A DNA stretch of 47,298 bases from Phycisphaerales bacterium (GCA_026982335.1 JALSHH010000039.1:1-47298), one strand, 5' to 3'; positions 1 through 9,428 are shown, numbered from the stretch's first letter. Made by a program: numbers and translations. Notes: generated from the sequence alone by a model not told the origin.

Positions 1-175
1 GCCGTCATCATTCTTCGAGCCCTGGATCGGAGAGATTGAATCATTTCGAGAGCATCATGGCTTTGAGCATCATCACCGGCTCCCAAGGCGGGCGACCCGC
101 GCCGTGCGATTTGTATTCGGGGAGCAGCTTGATTGGGTGGGCATGGTCAGTCTCCTGTTTCAAGGCCAAAGAACT
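1..175 (-). pseudogene. Remnant of a DUF772-type (IS5-like) transposase, N-terminal part, broken and running off the left edge
   Basis: Read on the minus strand, the frame starting near 148 gives DHAHPIKLLPEYKSHGAGRP, then PPWEPVMMLKAMMLSK, a stop, and FNLSDPGLEE. This order (K-L-L-P, GRPP, P-V-M-M-L-K-A, L-S-D-P-x-L-E-E) is the N-terminal DUF772 pattern of IS5-like transposases. The stop (TGA, 43-41) sits where the family has Trp, as in K-W-F-N-L-S-D. A second disruption follows: after LEE the frame hits TGA TGA, whereas a one-base shift would continue as ATG ATG ACG. The fragment is therefore dead. No inverted repeat can be seen because the rest lies outside the window. No convincing start codon or ribosome binding site was found. 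The family call comes from pattern recall, not a search. Confidence 0.55.
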
Positions 176-268
176 TGGCTCAGAAGACAATGCGGAAAAA
201 AAGATGGACGGTTGCGCGATTATTCAGAGATTTTGATCGTCGATTGATCGGCGGATGACTTCGGATAT

Positions 269-2038
269 TCACTCTTTCGAGGGCTCGAACTGCGCCTCTT
301 TGAGTTTAAAGGTGATCTCAATATCGCGTGCCTTCTGGGCGGTGTAGCTCAGCGTGACAGGATCGCCTTTGGTACCTTCGACGAAAAAGCGGAAGGTGCT
401 GATTTTCTTGCTTCCAATGCCCTTTTCAACCAGAACCCGGCCGGGGCGGTGCTCGATGGGACTCAACAAACGATCGAACCGATCCGAAAGCGTTCCCGAG
501 AGTACAACCTCTGGCCCGAGCAGTGTCAACAGATCGGGAAGTCCAATGCCCTTGTTGGCAGCCAAGGCAGTGCGGGTGGGGATGAGCTTGGTGTTCTCAA
601 TCTCGATGGTGATTTGCCAGAGCTGTGTGTGGAGTTGTTTGATACCGATCCACTTAAACTCGAGTTCGGGCATATTGGCTGCGTGAAACATGGTGAAGGC
701 AAAGTTGCGGTGGCAACCCTCTTCAAGCATAAAAGGTGGCGTCACTCGCGATGAATACTTTGTCCCGCCTCCAATAAGCACTTCGCCATGAGTTGGATGA
801 TCGTACTCGGTATAATTGGTAAAGGTCTGCCCAAAGAGCATCCGGTCTTGCCAATGCATGCGTTCTTCAGCGGTGAACTTTCGATCCGGGTCGGGCATGA
901 TGCGTCGATTTGTCCAGAGCTCATTGGTGAAACTCACGATGCCAAGTCCTTCCGCGAGCCAGTTGACGAACCCGCCATGAACGGTGTAGAGATCGGCGTG
1001 GATCACCATGTAGTCGTAGTATGGAAGCAGGTCTTCGCCAGCTTTGCCGAGTTGGTCATAAACCAGCCGATCCGCACGCGGGTAGAGGTGTTCAAGGTAG
1101 TTCGCGCCCGGGCCACGCAGGAGCATGCCGCCGGTATTGTGATAGCTCTGTCCGGCAGCGATGTTGGAATGGGCGAGGATGAACTGTGCAACCGCGTTGG
1201 TTTCTGGACGATCGAAAGGATAATCCCCTGCGCCATATTGGATAGAGTTCGGCTGCCAATCGCTGGCCCAATTGCGGTTCATGTCGTATCCACCCGGCCC
1301 ATCTTCATTGATCCGGCCGTCCCCATCGTTGTCGATCCCTTCGGAGCCAAGCCGACTGAGTTCGCCCTTGACGCCCTCGGGTGCTCGTTCGATGATGCGC
1401 GGGTCGATCTCGTTGCGTCGATAGCGTCCATTTGGATCAAATTTCCACATGGAGGTGATGTGTCCATCGCCATCGAGGTCTTCGGGTCCGTCTTCGTCAA
1501 GGAGTCCGTCGAAATCGTTGTCGGTTGGTCGCTGGCCGGTGCGTGCCGAGTGAGGGGTATTGGGATTGGCAAACCATTCGGCCCGTCCATCAGGATTCTG
1601 CATCGGCAAGAAGTAGAACGAAACACGGTCGATGAGTTCAGTCAGTTGTTCGACCTCGCCGTAGCTTTTTGTGAGGTACCAGATGGAATAGAGCACCGTT
1701 TCTGCCGCCTGGATTTCATTGCCGTGGACATTGCCGTCGATATACATTGCAGGTTTTTCGTCGGCCTCTCCGGTTTTCGGATTATTAAGTGTGATAAGCC
1801 ACATCTCTCGCCCTTGCTCACTCTTGCCCAGAGATTCAAGGGTCAAGAGTTCTGGATAGGCCTTGACGAGTTCGTGGATGATTTGTGTTATTTCATCGTA
1901 GTCATAGTATTGATTCCACGAAATATCCACGCGCGATGGGATTTGCTGCTGGGCACTCGCTGGCGAAGCTAAACATCCAGTGAGTTCCAACACAACTGCG
2001 ATGCACAACGACCCGATGGTGTGTGTACGAATAATCAT
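269..2038 (-). CDS. M14-family zinc carboxypeptidase, predicted lipoprotein, catalytically complete
   Basis: This 589-residue protein is predicted to be exported and to cleave C-terminal residues from peptides. A short signal peptide ends in a lipobox (LTGC, Cys22), which suggests anchoring to a membrane. The M14 fold markers are in order: GNVHGNE (His105 and Glu108, first zinc ligands), PMQNPDG, YDMNRNW, the third ligand in SYHNTGG, and the catalytic Glu region SFTNELW. Two acidic DxDxDG-type stretches (DNDFDGLLDEDG, DLDGDGH) and a third, DNDGDGRINEDG, are inserted between the zinc motifs and look like calcium-binding loops. The gene begins 3 bp after the stop of the upstream M14-like gene, so the two are almost certainly one transcript. 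Substrate is unknown. Family assignment is firm; the calcium role is inference. Confidence 0.85.
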   Translation of the reverse strand: MIIRTHTIGSLCIAVVLELTGCLASPASAQQQIPSRVDISWNQYYDYDEITQIIHELVKAYPELLTLESLGKSEQGREMWLITLNNPKTGEADEKPAMYIDGNVHGNEIQAAETVLYSIWYLTKSYGEVEQLTELIDRVSFYFLPMQNPDGRAEWFANPNTPHSARTGQRPTDNDFDGLLDEDGPEDLDGDGHITSMWKFDPNGRYRRNEIDPRIIERAPEGVKGELSRLGSEGIDNDGDGRINEDGPGGYDMNRNWASDWQPNSIQYGAGDYPFDRPETNAVAQFILAHSNIAAGQSYHNTGGMLLRGPGANYLEHLYPRADRLVYDQLGKAGEDLLPYYDYMVIHADLYTVHGGFVNWLAEGLGIVSFTNELWTNRRIMPDPDRKFTAEERMHWQDRMLFGQTFTNYTEYDHPTHGEVLIGGGTKYSSRVTPPFMLEEGCHRNFAFTMFHAANMPELEFKWIGIKQLHTQLWQITIEIENTKLIPTRTALAANKGIGLPDLLTLLGPEVVLSGTLSDRFDRLLSPIEHRPGRVLVEKGIGSKKISTFRFFVEGTKGDPVTLSYTAQKARDIEITFKLKEAQFEPSKE

Positions 2039-2041
2039 GGC

Positions 2042-3973
2042 TCAGTTTCCAATTCCGATGGTGCGATTCCCAAAGCGAGGGTCGATGATGTTGATGGTTT
2101 CGTTTTCGATATCATCCGAGCGAATAATCCAGCGGTGTTCGGCTCGTCCACCATGGGCGTCGATGCCCCAAACTCTCGATACTCGCTGCCCGGTGAGGAT
2201 GTTGTCCAAGTCGGTGGAGAGCCGAATGACGATCGGGCGAATGGCTTTGCTGGTTTGTGAATAGGCTGTCGAAGTTGGCATTTCGCCATCATTCACGATG
2301 GCCAATCGCACCTCATAGAGCCCATCGGCGAGTTGCTCGACCTCAGGACCGACGATTGAAATCTGCGGGCGCGATGCCATAAGTGTTCCGACGAACGCAG
2401 TTTGTTTCTCTGCGAGTTCATCGAGCAGGTCGGCGGGGGGGTTGATCCGGGCGAGGGGGACAAATCCACCTATTTCGACCGGTCCCAGGGTTGGATGATC
2501 AAATGGGGTCCAATCGACAAACCCGTCGATTTGGGCCTTCTCAAAGTACTCGAGCCACTTGGCATCCTCGCTCTTGGATTTTTTCTTCTCTTCTTTTTTA
2601 TCTTGTTTATCTTGCTGAGGTTCCGCTTCTGGCTCGGCCTCAACAATGCGCCGAATCTTGACCCCGGTCTGGGCAGCGAACCCCTCGATCATTTCAGGTG
2701 TCACCATCGCAATCATGGATTGATCCACCGCTTCGCCTGTCGCAGCAAGATAGGCCTCCATCAGCTCGTCGATGGTTTCCTGAGCGATATCACCGATGCC
2801 CGAAGGGGTGAGCCCGGAGTGATCGTCGTCCATTTCGACTGCTTCGACTTCCGATTCATTCAAGGTGGATTCGTTTTTATCTTCACTTTTTTCAATCTCT
2901 GGTCGAGCCCACACCGTGGTCGCAAAGCTCGGAATCCCTCGCTGGGCATAGAGCCAAGCATGGAAACTCCCAGCGATATCTTCCTTTGGCGCACGCTTGA
3001 GCTCGGTTGCCTCTTTAAACAATTCGCCTGCGTGTTTGTACAATTCGACATCCTGAGCATCGATGCCTTTGGGAGCTCGCCCGGTGATGTCCTTGTTTTT
3101 GGAATCGGGCAGATTTACCAGATTATCATGCCGCCCCAGTGTCAGGGCCATCACGATGTTGTTGTGGTCGAGCACAAACTGGGCAATGGCCCGCGACTCA
3201 GGCTCGGAGAGTGGATATCGCCCGGCATCCATCGCATGCTCAGGCCAAGCGTGCATAAAATTTCGGTCGAGATCGACGAATCCAAAGCCGTCCTCATTGA
3301 TCTGTCCATCGCCGTCGTTGTCGATTCCTTCGGGGTAAAGTGTGAAATTTGCTCGCTGTCCATCTTTGGTGTCGGGCTTGATGTTCAGCCTAGGGTCGTT
3401 TGGGTCAGCAAGATGCGTCGGTGCATCTTCGATCGGGGGATTGAGCCTGCGCATCATGGTGATGAACCCATCGCCATTGAGGTCTTCGGGGCCATCCTCG
3501 CCACTGGCTCGGTCCCGATCGTCATCCGTGGCTCGGCTGTTACCTGCAAAGCCCATTGTAAGCGATGCAAGATTCCGATCGGCTCCATCAGGGTTCACGC
3601 GCGGAATGATGTAGATGGTCATCGAATCGAGCAATTGGCGGTGATCGGTCAAGATGTTTTTTGCCAACCGAATCGCTACTTCGGTGCTGACCAAATATCG
3701 CCCGTCGATCCCGGCGGTAATCAGCATCGCAGGTTGGGCGTCTGCCGAGGATATCGAACCGGCCAATGTGATCACTTGAATCGGCTGGGCATTGAGGCTT
3801 TCTCCGATTGTTTCGACAGCCGCATGCTCACTCGAATCCACAATCGCATTGATGGAATCGCTGAGGACCTGATTGCTCATATACCCATCATTCTGGGCAA
3901 GTCCAAGAAAAGCAGAGCAGGGCGTCGTCAAGATCGCTGTCGCGAACAGGCTTTTTGGGAAATACATCGCCAT
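2042..3973 (-). CDS. M14-like protein that has lost the zinc ligands (predicted pseudo-carboxypeptidase), exported
   Basis: This 643-residue protein shares the layout of its downstream neighbour: secretory N-terminus (MAMYFPKSLFATAILTTPCSA), IIPRVNPDG, acidic loops DDDRDRASGEDG, DLNGDGF and DNDGDGQINEDG, and VDLDRNF. Where the active homologue has GNVHGNE, this one has GIDGRYLVSTE near residue 85, so the H-x-x-E zinc motif is gone. The catalytic Glu segment (SFTNELW) is replaced by ATTVWARPE. A single His in GRHDN is the only ligand left. A Lys/Glu-rich stretch (QQDKQDKKEEKKKSKSED) precedes the C-terminal beta-sandwich part. I chose the ATG at 3973 because GAAGGAAC lies 3-10 nt upstream. A start at 4042 would add an unlikely polar leader. 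It may bind rather than cut peptides. Confidence 0.75.
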   Translation of the reverse strand: MAMYFPKSLFATAILTTPCSAFLGLAQNDGYMSNQVLSDSINAIVDSSEHAAVETIGESLNAQPIQVITLAGSISSADAQPAMLITAGIDGRYLVSTEVAIRLAKNILTDHRQLLDSMTIYIIPRVNPDGADRNLASLTMGFAGNSRATDDDRDRASGEDGPEDLNGDGFITMMRRLNPPIEDAPTHLADPNDPRLNIKPDTKDGQRANFTLYPEGIDNDGDGQINEDGFGFVDLDRNFMHAWPEHAMDAGRYPLSEPESRAIAQFVLDHNNIVMALTLGRHDNLVNLPDSKNKDITGRAPKGIDAQDVELYKHAGELFKEATELKRAPKEDIAGSFHAWLYAQRGIPSFATTVWARPEIEKSEDKNESTLNESEVEAVEMDDDHSGLTPSGIGDIAQETIDELMEAYLAATGEAVDQSMIAMVTPEMIEGFAAQTGVKIRRIVEAEPEAEPQQDKQDKKEEKKKSKSEDAKWLEYFEKAQIDGFVDWTPFDHPTLGPVEIGGFVPLARINPPADLLDELAEKQTAFVGTLMASRPQISIVGPEVEQLADGLYEVRLAIVNDGEMPTSTAYSQTSKAIRPIVIRLSTDLDNILTGQRVSRVWGIDAHGGRAEHRWIIRSDDIENETINIIDPRFGNRTIGIGN

Positions 3974-4221
3974 TTTGTTCCTTCGTGCTGGCTCTTGGGA
4001 AGAGCCGCCAACGAAATCGTTGGTACGCGTCTTACATGTCATCCGCCATTGGGTTGCGATGACATTCTATCCTGTGAAAGATTCATCTCGCTCAAATCTC
4101 TTGACCACTTGCAAATCGTACCCATTTCTGCAATAATCACGATTGCCGTCAATTATCCATGCCTGCATCCCTTTTGTGATGAAACATCATCAAGTTCCCT
4201 GCCCACAAGGACATGAAGCAT

Positions 4222-5715
4222 ATGAGTGATCACGCCCCCGTCCTCCCCCACATCATCGCTGGCCAAAAACATCTGGGGTCAAAGGCTGCCCGACGCCTCA
4301 ATATCAATCCCGGCACCGGCGAGCGGATCTCGTCTGTTCCACTTGATGATGTTGAGGCTGCAGAAAAGGCCGTGCAAGCAGCGTCTGCTGCGTTCCCGGC
4401 ATGGGCCCGCACCCCCGTCGGCGATCGCATCCAGCCGCTCTTCAGGTATAAAGCGATTCTCGAACATCATATCGATGAACTCGCCGAGATCATTGTTGAA
4501 GAGCACGGCAAGACTACCGCCGAAGCGATCGGCTCGGTTCGGCGCGGGATTGACTGTATCGAACATGCGTGCGGGGCTCCGATTTTGATGATGGGGCGGA
4601 CGCTGCCTCAGATTGCGGTGTCTTCGTCGTTCTGTCGCACGCAGGATGAAGGCGGTGTTGGGATTGATTCATCTGTTGATCGTTTGCCGATTGGTGTGTG
4701 TGTGGGGATTACGCCGTTCAATTTTCCGATGATGGTGCCGTTGTGGATGTGGCCGATGGCGGTGGCGTGCGGGAATACTTTTGTGCTCAAGCCATCGGAG
4801 CGTGATCCAATGTCAACCATTCGCGCGATCGAACTGGCCCATGAAGCGGGGTTCCCGGAGGGTGTGTTGAATCTCGTTCATGGCGGGCCGGATGTTGTCA
4901 ATCATCTCGTCAAGCACGATGATGTGAGGGCCGTGTCGTTTGTGGGCTCGACTGGTGCGGGCAAATACATTTATGAAACTGGATGTGCCCATGACAAGCG
5001 GGTGCAGTGCATGTGTGGGGCGAAGAATTTTTCGATTATTATGCCTGATGCCAATCGTGAAGCCGCGATTGATGGGGTGTTTGGTTCGGCTTTTGGCAAC
5101 ACGGGCCAGCGATGCCTTGCTGGGTCGGTCGTTGTTGCGGTGGGTGATGCTGCGGACTGGCTCATTCCTGGATTGGTCGAGCGAACCAAGGGCATGATTG
5201 TCGGTCGTGGGTGCGACAAGAATACGCAGATGGGGCCGCTTCAGGACGACGCTGCCAAGGATCGTGTCTTGAACTACATTGATGCTGGTGTGAAGGCCGG
5301 CGCGGATATTTTGGTTGACGGGCGTGAATTTTCCATGCCAAGTGCGGGCTGCTTTGTTGGCCCGACCATCTTCGACAACTGTACTTCTGATATGAGCATT
5401 GTTTCTGAAGAAATTTTTGGTCCGGTGCTTTCGATCATGCGGGCGTCGACTCTTGATGCCGCCGTCGCGGAGGTCAATAAGTCTGACTATGGCAACATGT
5501 CGGTCATCTTTACCGACTCGGGCAATGCGGCCCATCGGTTTGAGACGACTGTTCAAGCCGGGATGCTTGGGATCAATGTTGGCGTGCCCGCGCCGATGGC
5601 GGCCTTCCCGTTTGCGGGTTGGAAAAAATCATTCTATGGTGATCTGCACACCAATGGCGAAGATGGCGTGCGATTCTTCACCAAATCCCGCGTGACGGTC
5701 CGAAGATGGATCTAA
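4222..5715 (+). CDS. mmsA: Methylmalonate/malonate-semialdehyde dehydrogenase (CoA-acylating)
   Basis: This NAD-dependent aldehyde dehydrogenase of the MMSDH type has about 497 residues. It converts (methyl)malonate semialdehyde plus CoA to acetyl- or propionyl-CoA with loss of CO2. Seen are GITPFNFPMMVPLWM, LKPSERDP, the nucleotide-binding SFVGSTGAGKYIY, the MMSDH-typical CGAKNFSIIMPDANR and the catalytic Cys298 in GNTGQRCLAG. It opens the pyrimidine-degradation operon, where malonate semialdehyde from beta-alanine is the expected substrate. AAGGA at 4207-4211 gives better spacing to the ATG at 4222 than to the one at 4213, so the shorter start is preferred. The next gene follows after 35 bp. 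The iol/valine role of MMSDH elsewhere is possible, but the neighbours argue for pyrimidine or beta-alanine breakdown. Confidence 0.88.
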   Translation: MSDHAPVLPHIIAGQKHLGSKAARRLNINPGTGERISSVPLDDVEAAEKAVQAASAAFPAWARTPVGDRIQPLFRYKAILEHHIDELAEIIVEEHGKTTAEAIGSVRRGIDCIEHACGAPILMMGRTLPQIAVSSSFCRTQDEGGVGIDSSVDRLPIGVCVGITPFNFPMMVPLWMWPMAVACGNTFVLKPSERDPMSTIRAIELAHEAGFPEGVLNLVHGGPDVVNHLVKHDDVRAVSFVGSTGAGKYIYETGCAHDKRVQCMCGAKNFSIIMPDANREAAIDGVFGSAFGNTGQRCLAGSVVVAVGDAADWLIPGLVERTKGMIVGRGCDKNTQMGPLQDDAAKDRVLNYIDAGVKAGADILVDGREFSMPSAGCFVGPTIFDNCTSDMSIVSEEIFGPVLSIMRASTLDAAVAEVNKSDYGNMSVIFTDSGNAAHRFETTVQAGMLGINVGVPAPMAAFPFAGWKKSFYGDLHTNGEDGVRFFTKSRVTVRRWI

Positions 5716-5750
5716 GAGTACGGATCAACCAACAAGTTTGAGAGGTTTTT

Positions 5751-6620
5751 ATGCCACGAGTTACACGAACTGCACTGATCCAGGCCGCCAATGCGTTGCC
5801 GGACTCTGATGATCTTGCTGCCATCAAGAAGGCGATGATTGACAAGCATGTGACGCTGATCGAAGAGGCCGCCGAGAAGGGGGCCAATGTGTGTTGTTTG
5901 CAGGAGATTTTCTATGGCCCATATTTTTGTGCCGAGCAAGATACCCGTTGGTACGACATCGCCGAGCCGATCCCCGATGGGCCGACGATCAAACTCATGC
6001 AGCAACTCGCCAAGAAACACCGCATGGTGATGGTCGTGCCGATCTACGAAACCCCGATGACCGGGGTGTACTACAACACGGCTGCCGTGATTGATGAGCA
6101 AGGCAATTACCTCGGCAAGTACCGCAAGCACCACATCCCCCACTGCCAGCCCGGATTCTGGGAGAAGTTTTACTTCAAGCCGGGCAATGGGGGCTACCCC
6201 GTTTTTGACACCATCTTCGGCAAGATCGGCGTCTACATCTGCTATGACCGCCACTTCCCCGAAGGCGCTCGTGCTTTGGGACTCAACGGCGCAGAGATCG
6301 TGTTCAATCCGTCGGCGACCGTTGCTGGATTGAGTGAATACCTTTGGAAACTTGAGCAGCCGGCCCATGCGGTGGCCAATCAATACTTCGTCGGCGCGAT
6401 CAACCGTGTTGGTACCGAATCGCCTTGGAACATCGGTAAGTTTTATGGACAGTCCTACTTCTGCAACCCGCGAGGCCAAATCATCGTCGAGGGTTCACGC
6501 GACAATGACGAAGTCGTCATCGCCGACCTTGATCTCGACATGATTCGAGAGGTGCGTGATACCTGGCAGTTCTTCCGTGATCGCAGGCCTGAATCGTATG
6601 GCTCACTCACTGATATCTAA
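5751..6620 (+). CDS. Beta-ureidopropionase-like amidohydrolase (nitrilase superfamily)
   Basis: This 289-residue enzyme is predicted to hydrolyse N-carbamoyl-beta-alanine to beta-alanine, CO2 and ammonia, the third step of reductive pyrimidine catabolism. The nitrilase Glu-Lys-Cys triad is visible: Glu52 in CCLQEIFYG, Lys126 in KYRKHHIPH, and Cys164 in YICYDRHFPEGARALG. The length matches the nitrilase-domain family. GAGAGG lies 6-11 nt before the ATG. The stop overlaps the transporter start by one base (TAATG at 6618-6622), so translation is probably coupled. N-carbamoylputrescine amidases are close relatives and cannot be excluded from motifs alone, but the flanking dihydropyrimidinase and aminotransferase make the pyrimidine role far more likely. 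Confidence 0.85.
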   Translation: MPRVTRTALIQAANALPDSDDLAAIKKAMIDKHVTLIEEAAEKGANVCCLQEIFYGPYFCAEQDTRWYDIAEPIPDGPTIKLMQQLAKKHRMVMVVPIYETPMTGVYYNTAAVIDEQGNYLGKYRKHHIPHCQPGFWEKFYFKPGNGGYPVFDTIFGKIGVYICYDRHFPEGARALGLNGAEIVFNPSATVAGLSEYLWKLEQPAHAVANQYFVGAINRVGTESPWNIGKFYGQSYFCNPRGQIIVEGSRDNDEVVIADLDLDMIREVRDTWQFFRDRRPESYGSLTDI

Positions 6621-8068
6621 TGGACAACGCCCAAAACAACCCGCTCATCAATGCTGATCTGGCACCCGTAGCGATCGAAGATCGCACCTGGAGTTCGTGG
6701 AATATCGCCGCCCTTTGGATCGGGATGGCGGTGTGTATTCCGACCTATATGCTTGCTGCGGGCATGGTCAAACTTGGCATGAACTGGTGGCAGGCGACGC
6801 TCACTGTCATGGCGGGGAACATGATTGTGCTGGTGCCGATGATTCTCAATGGTCACGCCGGGACGAAGTTGGGCGTGCCTTTTCCGGTTTTGGTTCGGGC
6901 GAGTTTCGGGATCAACGGTGCCCACATTCCGTCGGTCGCCCGTTCACTTGTGGCGTGTGGTTGGTTTGGGATTCAGACCTGGATCGGCGGGGCGGCTCTT
7001 TACACTATTCTTGGTGTGCTTGGGGTGTTCGATCCAACCAAAGACATTAACCTTCTTCCTGTTCTTGACATTACCGCAACTCAGTTCGCTTGCTTCCTTG
7101 CCTTTTGGGCGATCCATGTTGTGATCGTTCTCAAGGGTGTCGAATCGATCAAGGTGCTTGAAATATGGGCGGCCCCGTTCCTGATTGCTTCGGGCGTGGC
7201 ACTCTTGATTTGGGCGTTGTTCAAGGTTGATCGCCCCACCGATTTGTTCATCTCAAAGACCAACTTCGCCGAGGGCTCGAATTTCTGGAAAGTTTTTTTT
7301 CCTCAACTCACTGCGATGGTTGGGTTCTGGGCGACGCTGAGTTTGAACATTCCTGATTTTACCCGCTATTGCAAGTCTCAAAAAGATCAAGCGGTTGGTC
7401 AGTTTGTCGGCTTGCCTCCGACGATGACTCTTTTTTGTTTCATCGGCATCATCGTCACCGGCGCGACGGTCATCATCTTTGGTGAAGCCATTTGGGATCC
7501 CGTTAAACTCGTCGAAAGGATGGGCTCAAAGCCGGTCGTTGTGATCTCGATGCTCGCCTTGCTCTTGGCCACCCTTTCGACCAACCTGGCGGCCAATGTT
7601 GTTTCCCCGGCCAATGGGTTCTCGAATATCTCTCCGACCAAGATTAGTTTTCGGCTTGGCGGGATTATCACCTGCATCATCGGCGTGCTCATCATGCCTT
7701 GGCGGCTCATCAGTGACACGCAGGGCTACATTTTTACATGGCTCATTGGGTACAGTGCCCTCATCGGGCCGATCGTTGGGATTATGCTTTGCGATTATTT
7801 TCTTATTCGCAAAACCAACATCGACACCGAGGAACTGTACAAAGCCGATGGCGAGTTCAAGGGCGTCAACTGGCGAGCGATGATTGCTCTCTTCATCGCC
7901 GTACTTCCGAACATCCCTGGGTTCATCAATGCGGCCTTGGGCGAACCCATTTTTCCACCCATATTCGACACCATCTACACCTACGCTTGGTTCGTCGGCG
8001 TACTCATCTCCGTTGTGCTCTACTATTTCCTTATGCAATCCAAATCATCACACAGGACATCATCATGA
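6620..8068 (+). CDS. NCS1-family nucleobase/hydantoin permease
   Basis: This 482-residue integral membrane protein has about twelve hydrophobic segments. It is a member of the nucleobase:cation symporter-1 family that imports uracil, cytosine, allantoin or hydantoins. The N-terminus has the NCS1 pattern (WSSWNIAALWIGMAV, then TYMLAAGMVKLGMNWWQA). Further on come GTKLGVPFPVLVRASFGING and a conserved NIPDFTRYCKSQKDQ loop. Being placed between beta-ureidopropionase and the aminotransferase, it probably supplies uracil, thymine or dihydropyrimidines to the pathway. It overlaps the upstream stop by 1 bp and the downstream start by 4 bp (ATGA at 8065-8068), so its output is tied to that of the enzymes. 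The exact substrate cannot be read from the sequence. Confidence 0.85.
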   Translation: MDNAQNNPLINADLAPVAIEDRTWSSWNIAALWIGMAVCIPTYMLAAGMVKLGMNWWQATLTVMAGNMIVLVPMILNGHAGTKLGVPFPVLVRASFGINGAHIPSVARSLVACGWFGIQTWIGGAALYTILGVLGVFDPTKDINLLPVLDITATQFACFLAFWAIHVVIVLKGVESIKVLEIWAAPFLIASGVALLIWALFKVDRPTDLFISKTNFAEGSNFWKVFFPQLTAMVGFWATLSLNIPDFTRYCKSQKDQAVGQFVGLPPTMTLFCFIGIIVTGATVIIFGEAIWDPVKLVERMGSKPVVVISMLALLLATLSTNLAANVVSPANGFSNISPTKISFRLGGIITCIIGVLIMPWRLISDTQGYIFTWLIGYSALIGPIVGIMLCDYFLIRKTNIDTEELYKADGEFKGVNWRAMIALFIAVLPNIPGFINAALGEPIFPPIFDTIYTYAWFVGVLISVVLYYFLMQSKSSHRTSS

Positions 8069-9417
8069 CCACACCAACCCTGCCGACCTACGACCACACC
8101 CCATCGCCTTACGCAGGCCCATCAAAGTCTGAAACGCTGGCGATGCGACAAGAGTTTCTTTCGCCGGCGATTTTAATGTATTACCAAGATCCCGTCATGA
8201 TCGTCGAAGGTTCCATGCAATACCTCTACGACGAAACCGGAAAGCGCTACCTCGACGGATTCGCCGGCATCGTCACCGTCTCAGTCGGCCACTGCCATCC
8301 CAAAGTCATCGAAGCCATCCGCCAGCAGAACGAACGATTCCAACACACGACGACGATCTATTTGCATCCCAACATTGCCCAGTATGCCAAGAAACTCGCA
8401 TCGACTTTTCCGAAGGACTCTGGTTTGTCGGTGTGCTATTTTACCAACTCAGGAAGCGAGTCCAACGACCTTGCTTTGCTCATGGCCCGCGCGTTTACTG
8501 GCAATTACGACATCGTCGCGCTCCGAAACGCCTACCACGGCATGTCCCCCACCGCGATGGGACTGACGGCACTCAACACCTGGAAAACTCCTGTGCCTCA
8601 GGGGTTTGGGGTTCATCATGCCAAGTGTCCTGATATGTATCGAGGTCCGTTCGGCTACGACGATCCGGATTCCGGTGCCAAGTACGCCGCTGATGTCGAT
8701 GAAGTGATCCGGTTCAGCACACCCGGCAAAATCGCTGCCTTTATCGCTGAGCCCATCCAAGGCGTGGGCGGCACCATCGAACTGCCTGAGGGCTATTTGA
8801 AGCATGTATACAAGGCCGTACGCGATGCGGGTGGTTTGTGTATTTCTGATGAAGTCCAGACGGGATTCGGTCGCACCGGAACCAAGTTCTGGGGATTTGA
8901 GAACCAGGGGGTCACGCCTGACATTGTGACGATGGCCAAAGGCATGGGCAACGGGGCTCCGTGTGGCGCGGTCGTGACGCGCCCCGACATCGCCCAGACG
9001 ATGGCCCAGCGACTCCACTTCAATACCTTTGGCGGCAACCCCGTCTCCATGGCCCAGTGCGATGCGACGCTGGACATTATCCTCAGCGAGAACATTCAGA
9101 AGCGTGCGCTTGAAATCGGCGGCTACTTGATGGATGGCTTGCGTGATCTGCAATCTCGCCACGACTGCATCGGTGATGTGCGTGGTAAGGGACTCATGAT
9201 CGGCGTTGAACTTGTCGAAGATCGATTCACCAAGACGCCAGCATCGGCCATGTGCGCTGATGTTTTTGAACGGGCCAAAAATCTTGGCTTGCTCATCGGC
9301 AAGGGCGGGCTGTATGGCAATGTGCTTCGGATCAAGCCGCCGATGTGTATTACGCGCGAGGATGTTGATTTCATGGTTCGTGTGTTGGATATGGCGTTTA
9401 CTGAGGCCGCAAAATAA
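8065..9417 (+). CDS. Class III PLP aminotransferase, beta-alanine/AGXT2-like
   Basis: This 450-residue fold-type I aminotransferase is predicted to move the amino group of beta-alanine (and 3-aminoisobutyrate) to a 2-oxo acid, giving malonate semialdehyde for the dehydrogenase at the head of the operon. Visible markers are YLDGFAGIVTVSVGHCHPKV, the cofactor-phosphate region YFTNSGSESNDLA, LRNAYHGMSPTAMG, ISDEVQTGFGRTG (Asp to the PLP ring) and the PLP-binding Lys292 in TMAKGMGNGAP. The ATG at 8065 overlaps the permease stop; an open frame extends upstream but lies inside the permease. The sequence resembles the alanine-glyoxylate aminotransferase 2 group. Beta-alanine specificity is inferred from context. 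Confidence 0.85.
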   Translation: MTTPTLPTYDHTPSPYAGPSKSETLAMRQEFLSPAILMYYQDPVMIVEGSMQYLYDETGKRYLDGFAGIVTVSVGHCHPKVIEAIRQQNERFQHTTTIYLHPNIAQYAKKLASTFPKDSGLSVCYFTNSGSESNDLALLMARAFTGNYDIVALRNAYHGMSPTAMGLTALNTWKTPVPQGFGVHHAKCPDMYRGPFGYDDPDSGAKYAADVDEVIRFSTPGKIAAFIAEPIQGVGGTIELPEGYLKHVYKAVRDAGGLCISDEVQTGFGRTGTKFWGFENQGVTPDIVTMAKGMGNGAPCGAVVTRPDIAQTMAQRLHFNTFGGNPVSMAQCDATLDIILSENIQKRALEIGGYLMDGLRDLQSRHDCIGDVRGKGLMIGVELVEDRFTKTPASAMCADVFERAKNLGLLIGKGGLYGNVLRIKPPMCITREDVDFMVRVLDMAFTEAAK

Positions 9418-9428
9418 AGGGGATACCG

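Noticed and set aside
788..1972. Long plus-strand open frame (394 codons) opposite the M14 peptidase, and a similar 604-codon one at 2402-4216
   Set aside because: They mirror the codon pattern of the real minus-strand genes, show no domain, and lack a ribosome binding site. The minus-strand frames carry complete M14 motifs.
4043..4221. Riboswitch or structured leader before the pyrimidine operon
   Set aside because: Only very short hairpins (TGATG-AAA-CATCA) can be drawn and no known aptamer core is recognisable.
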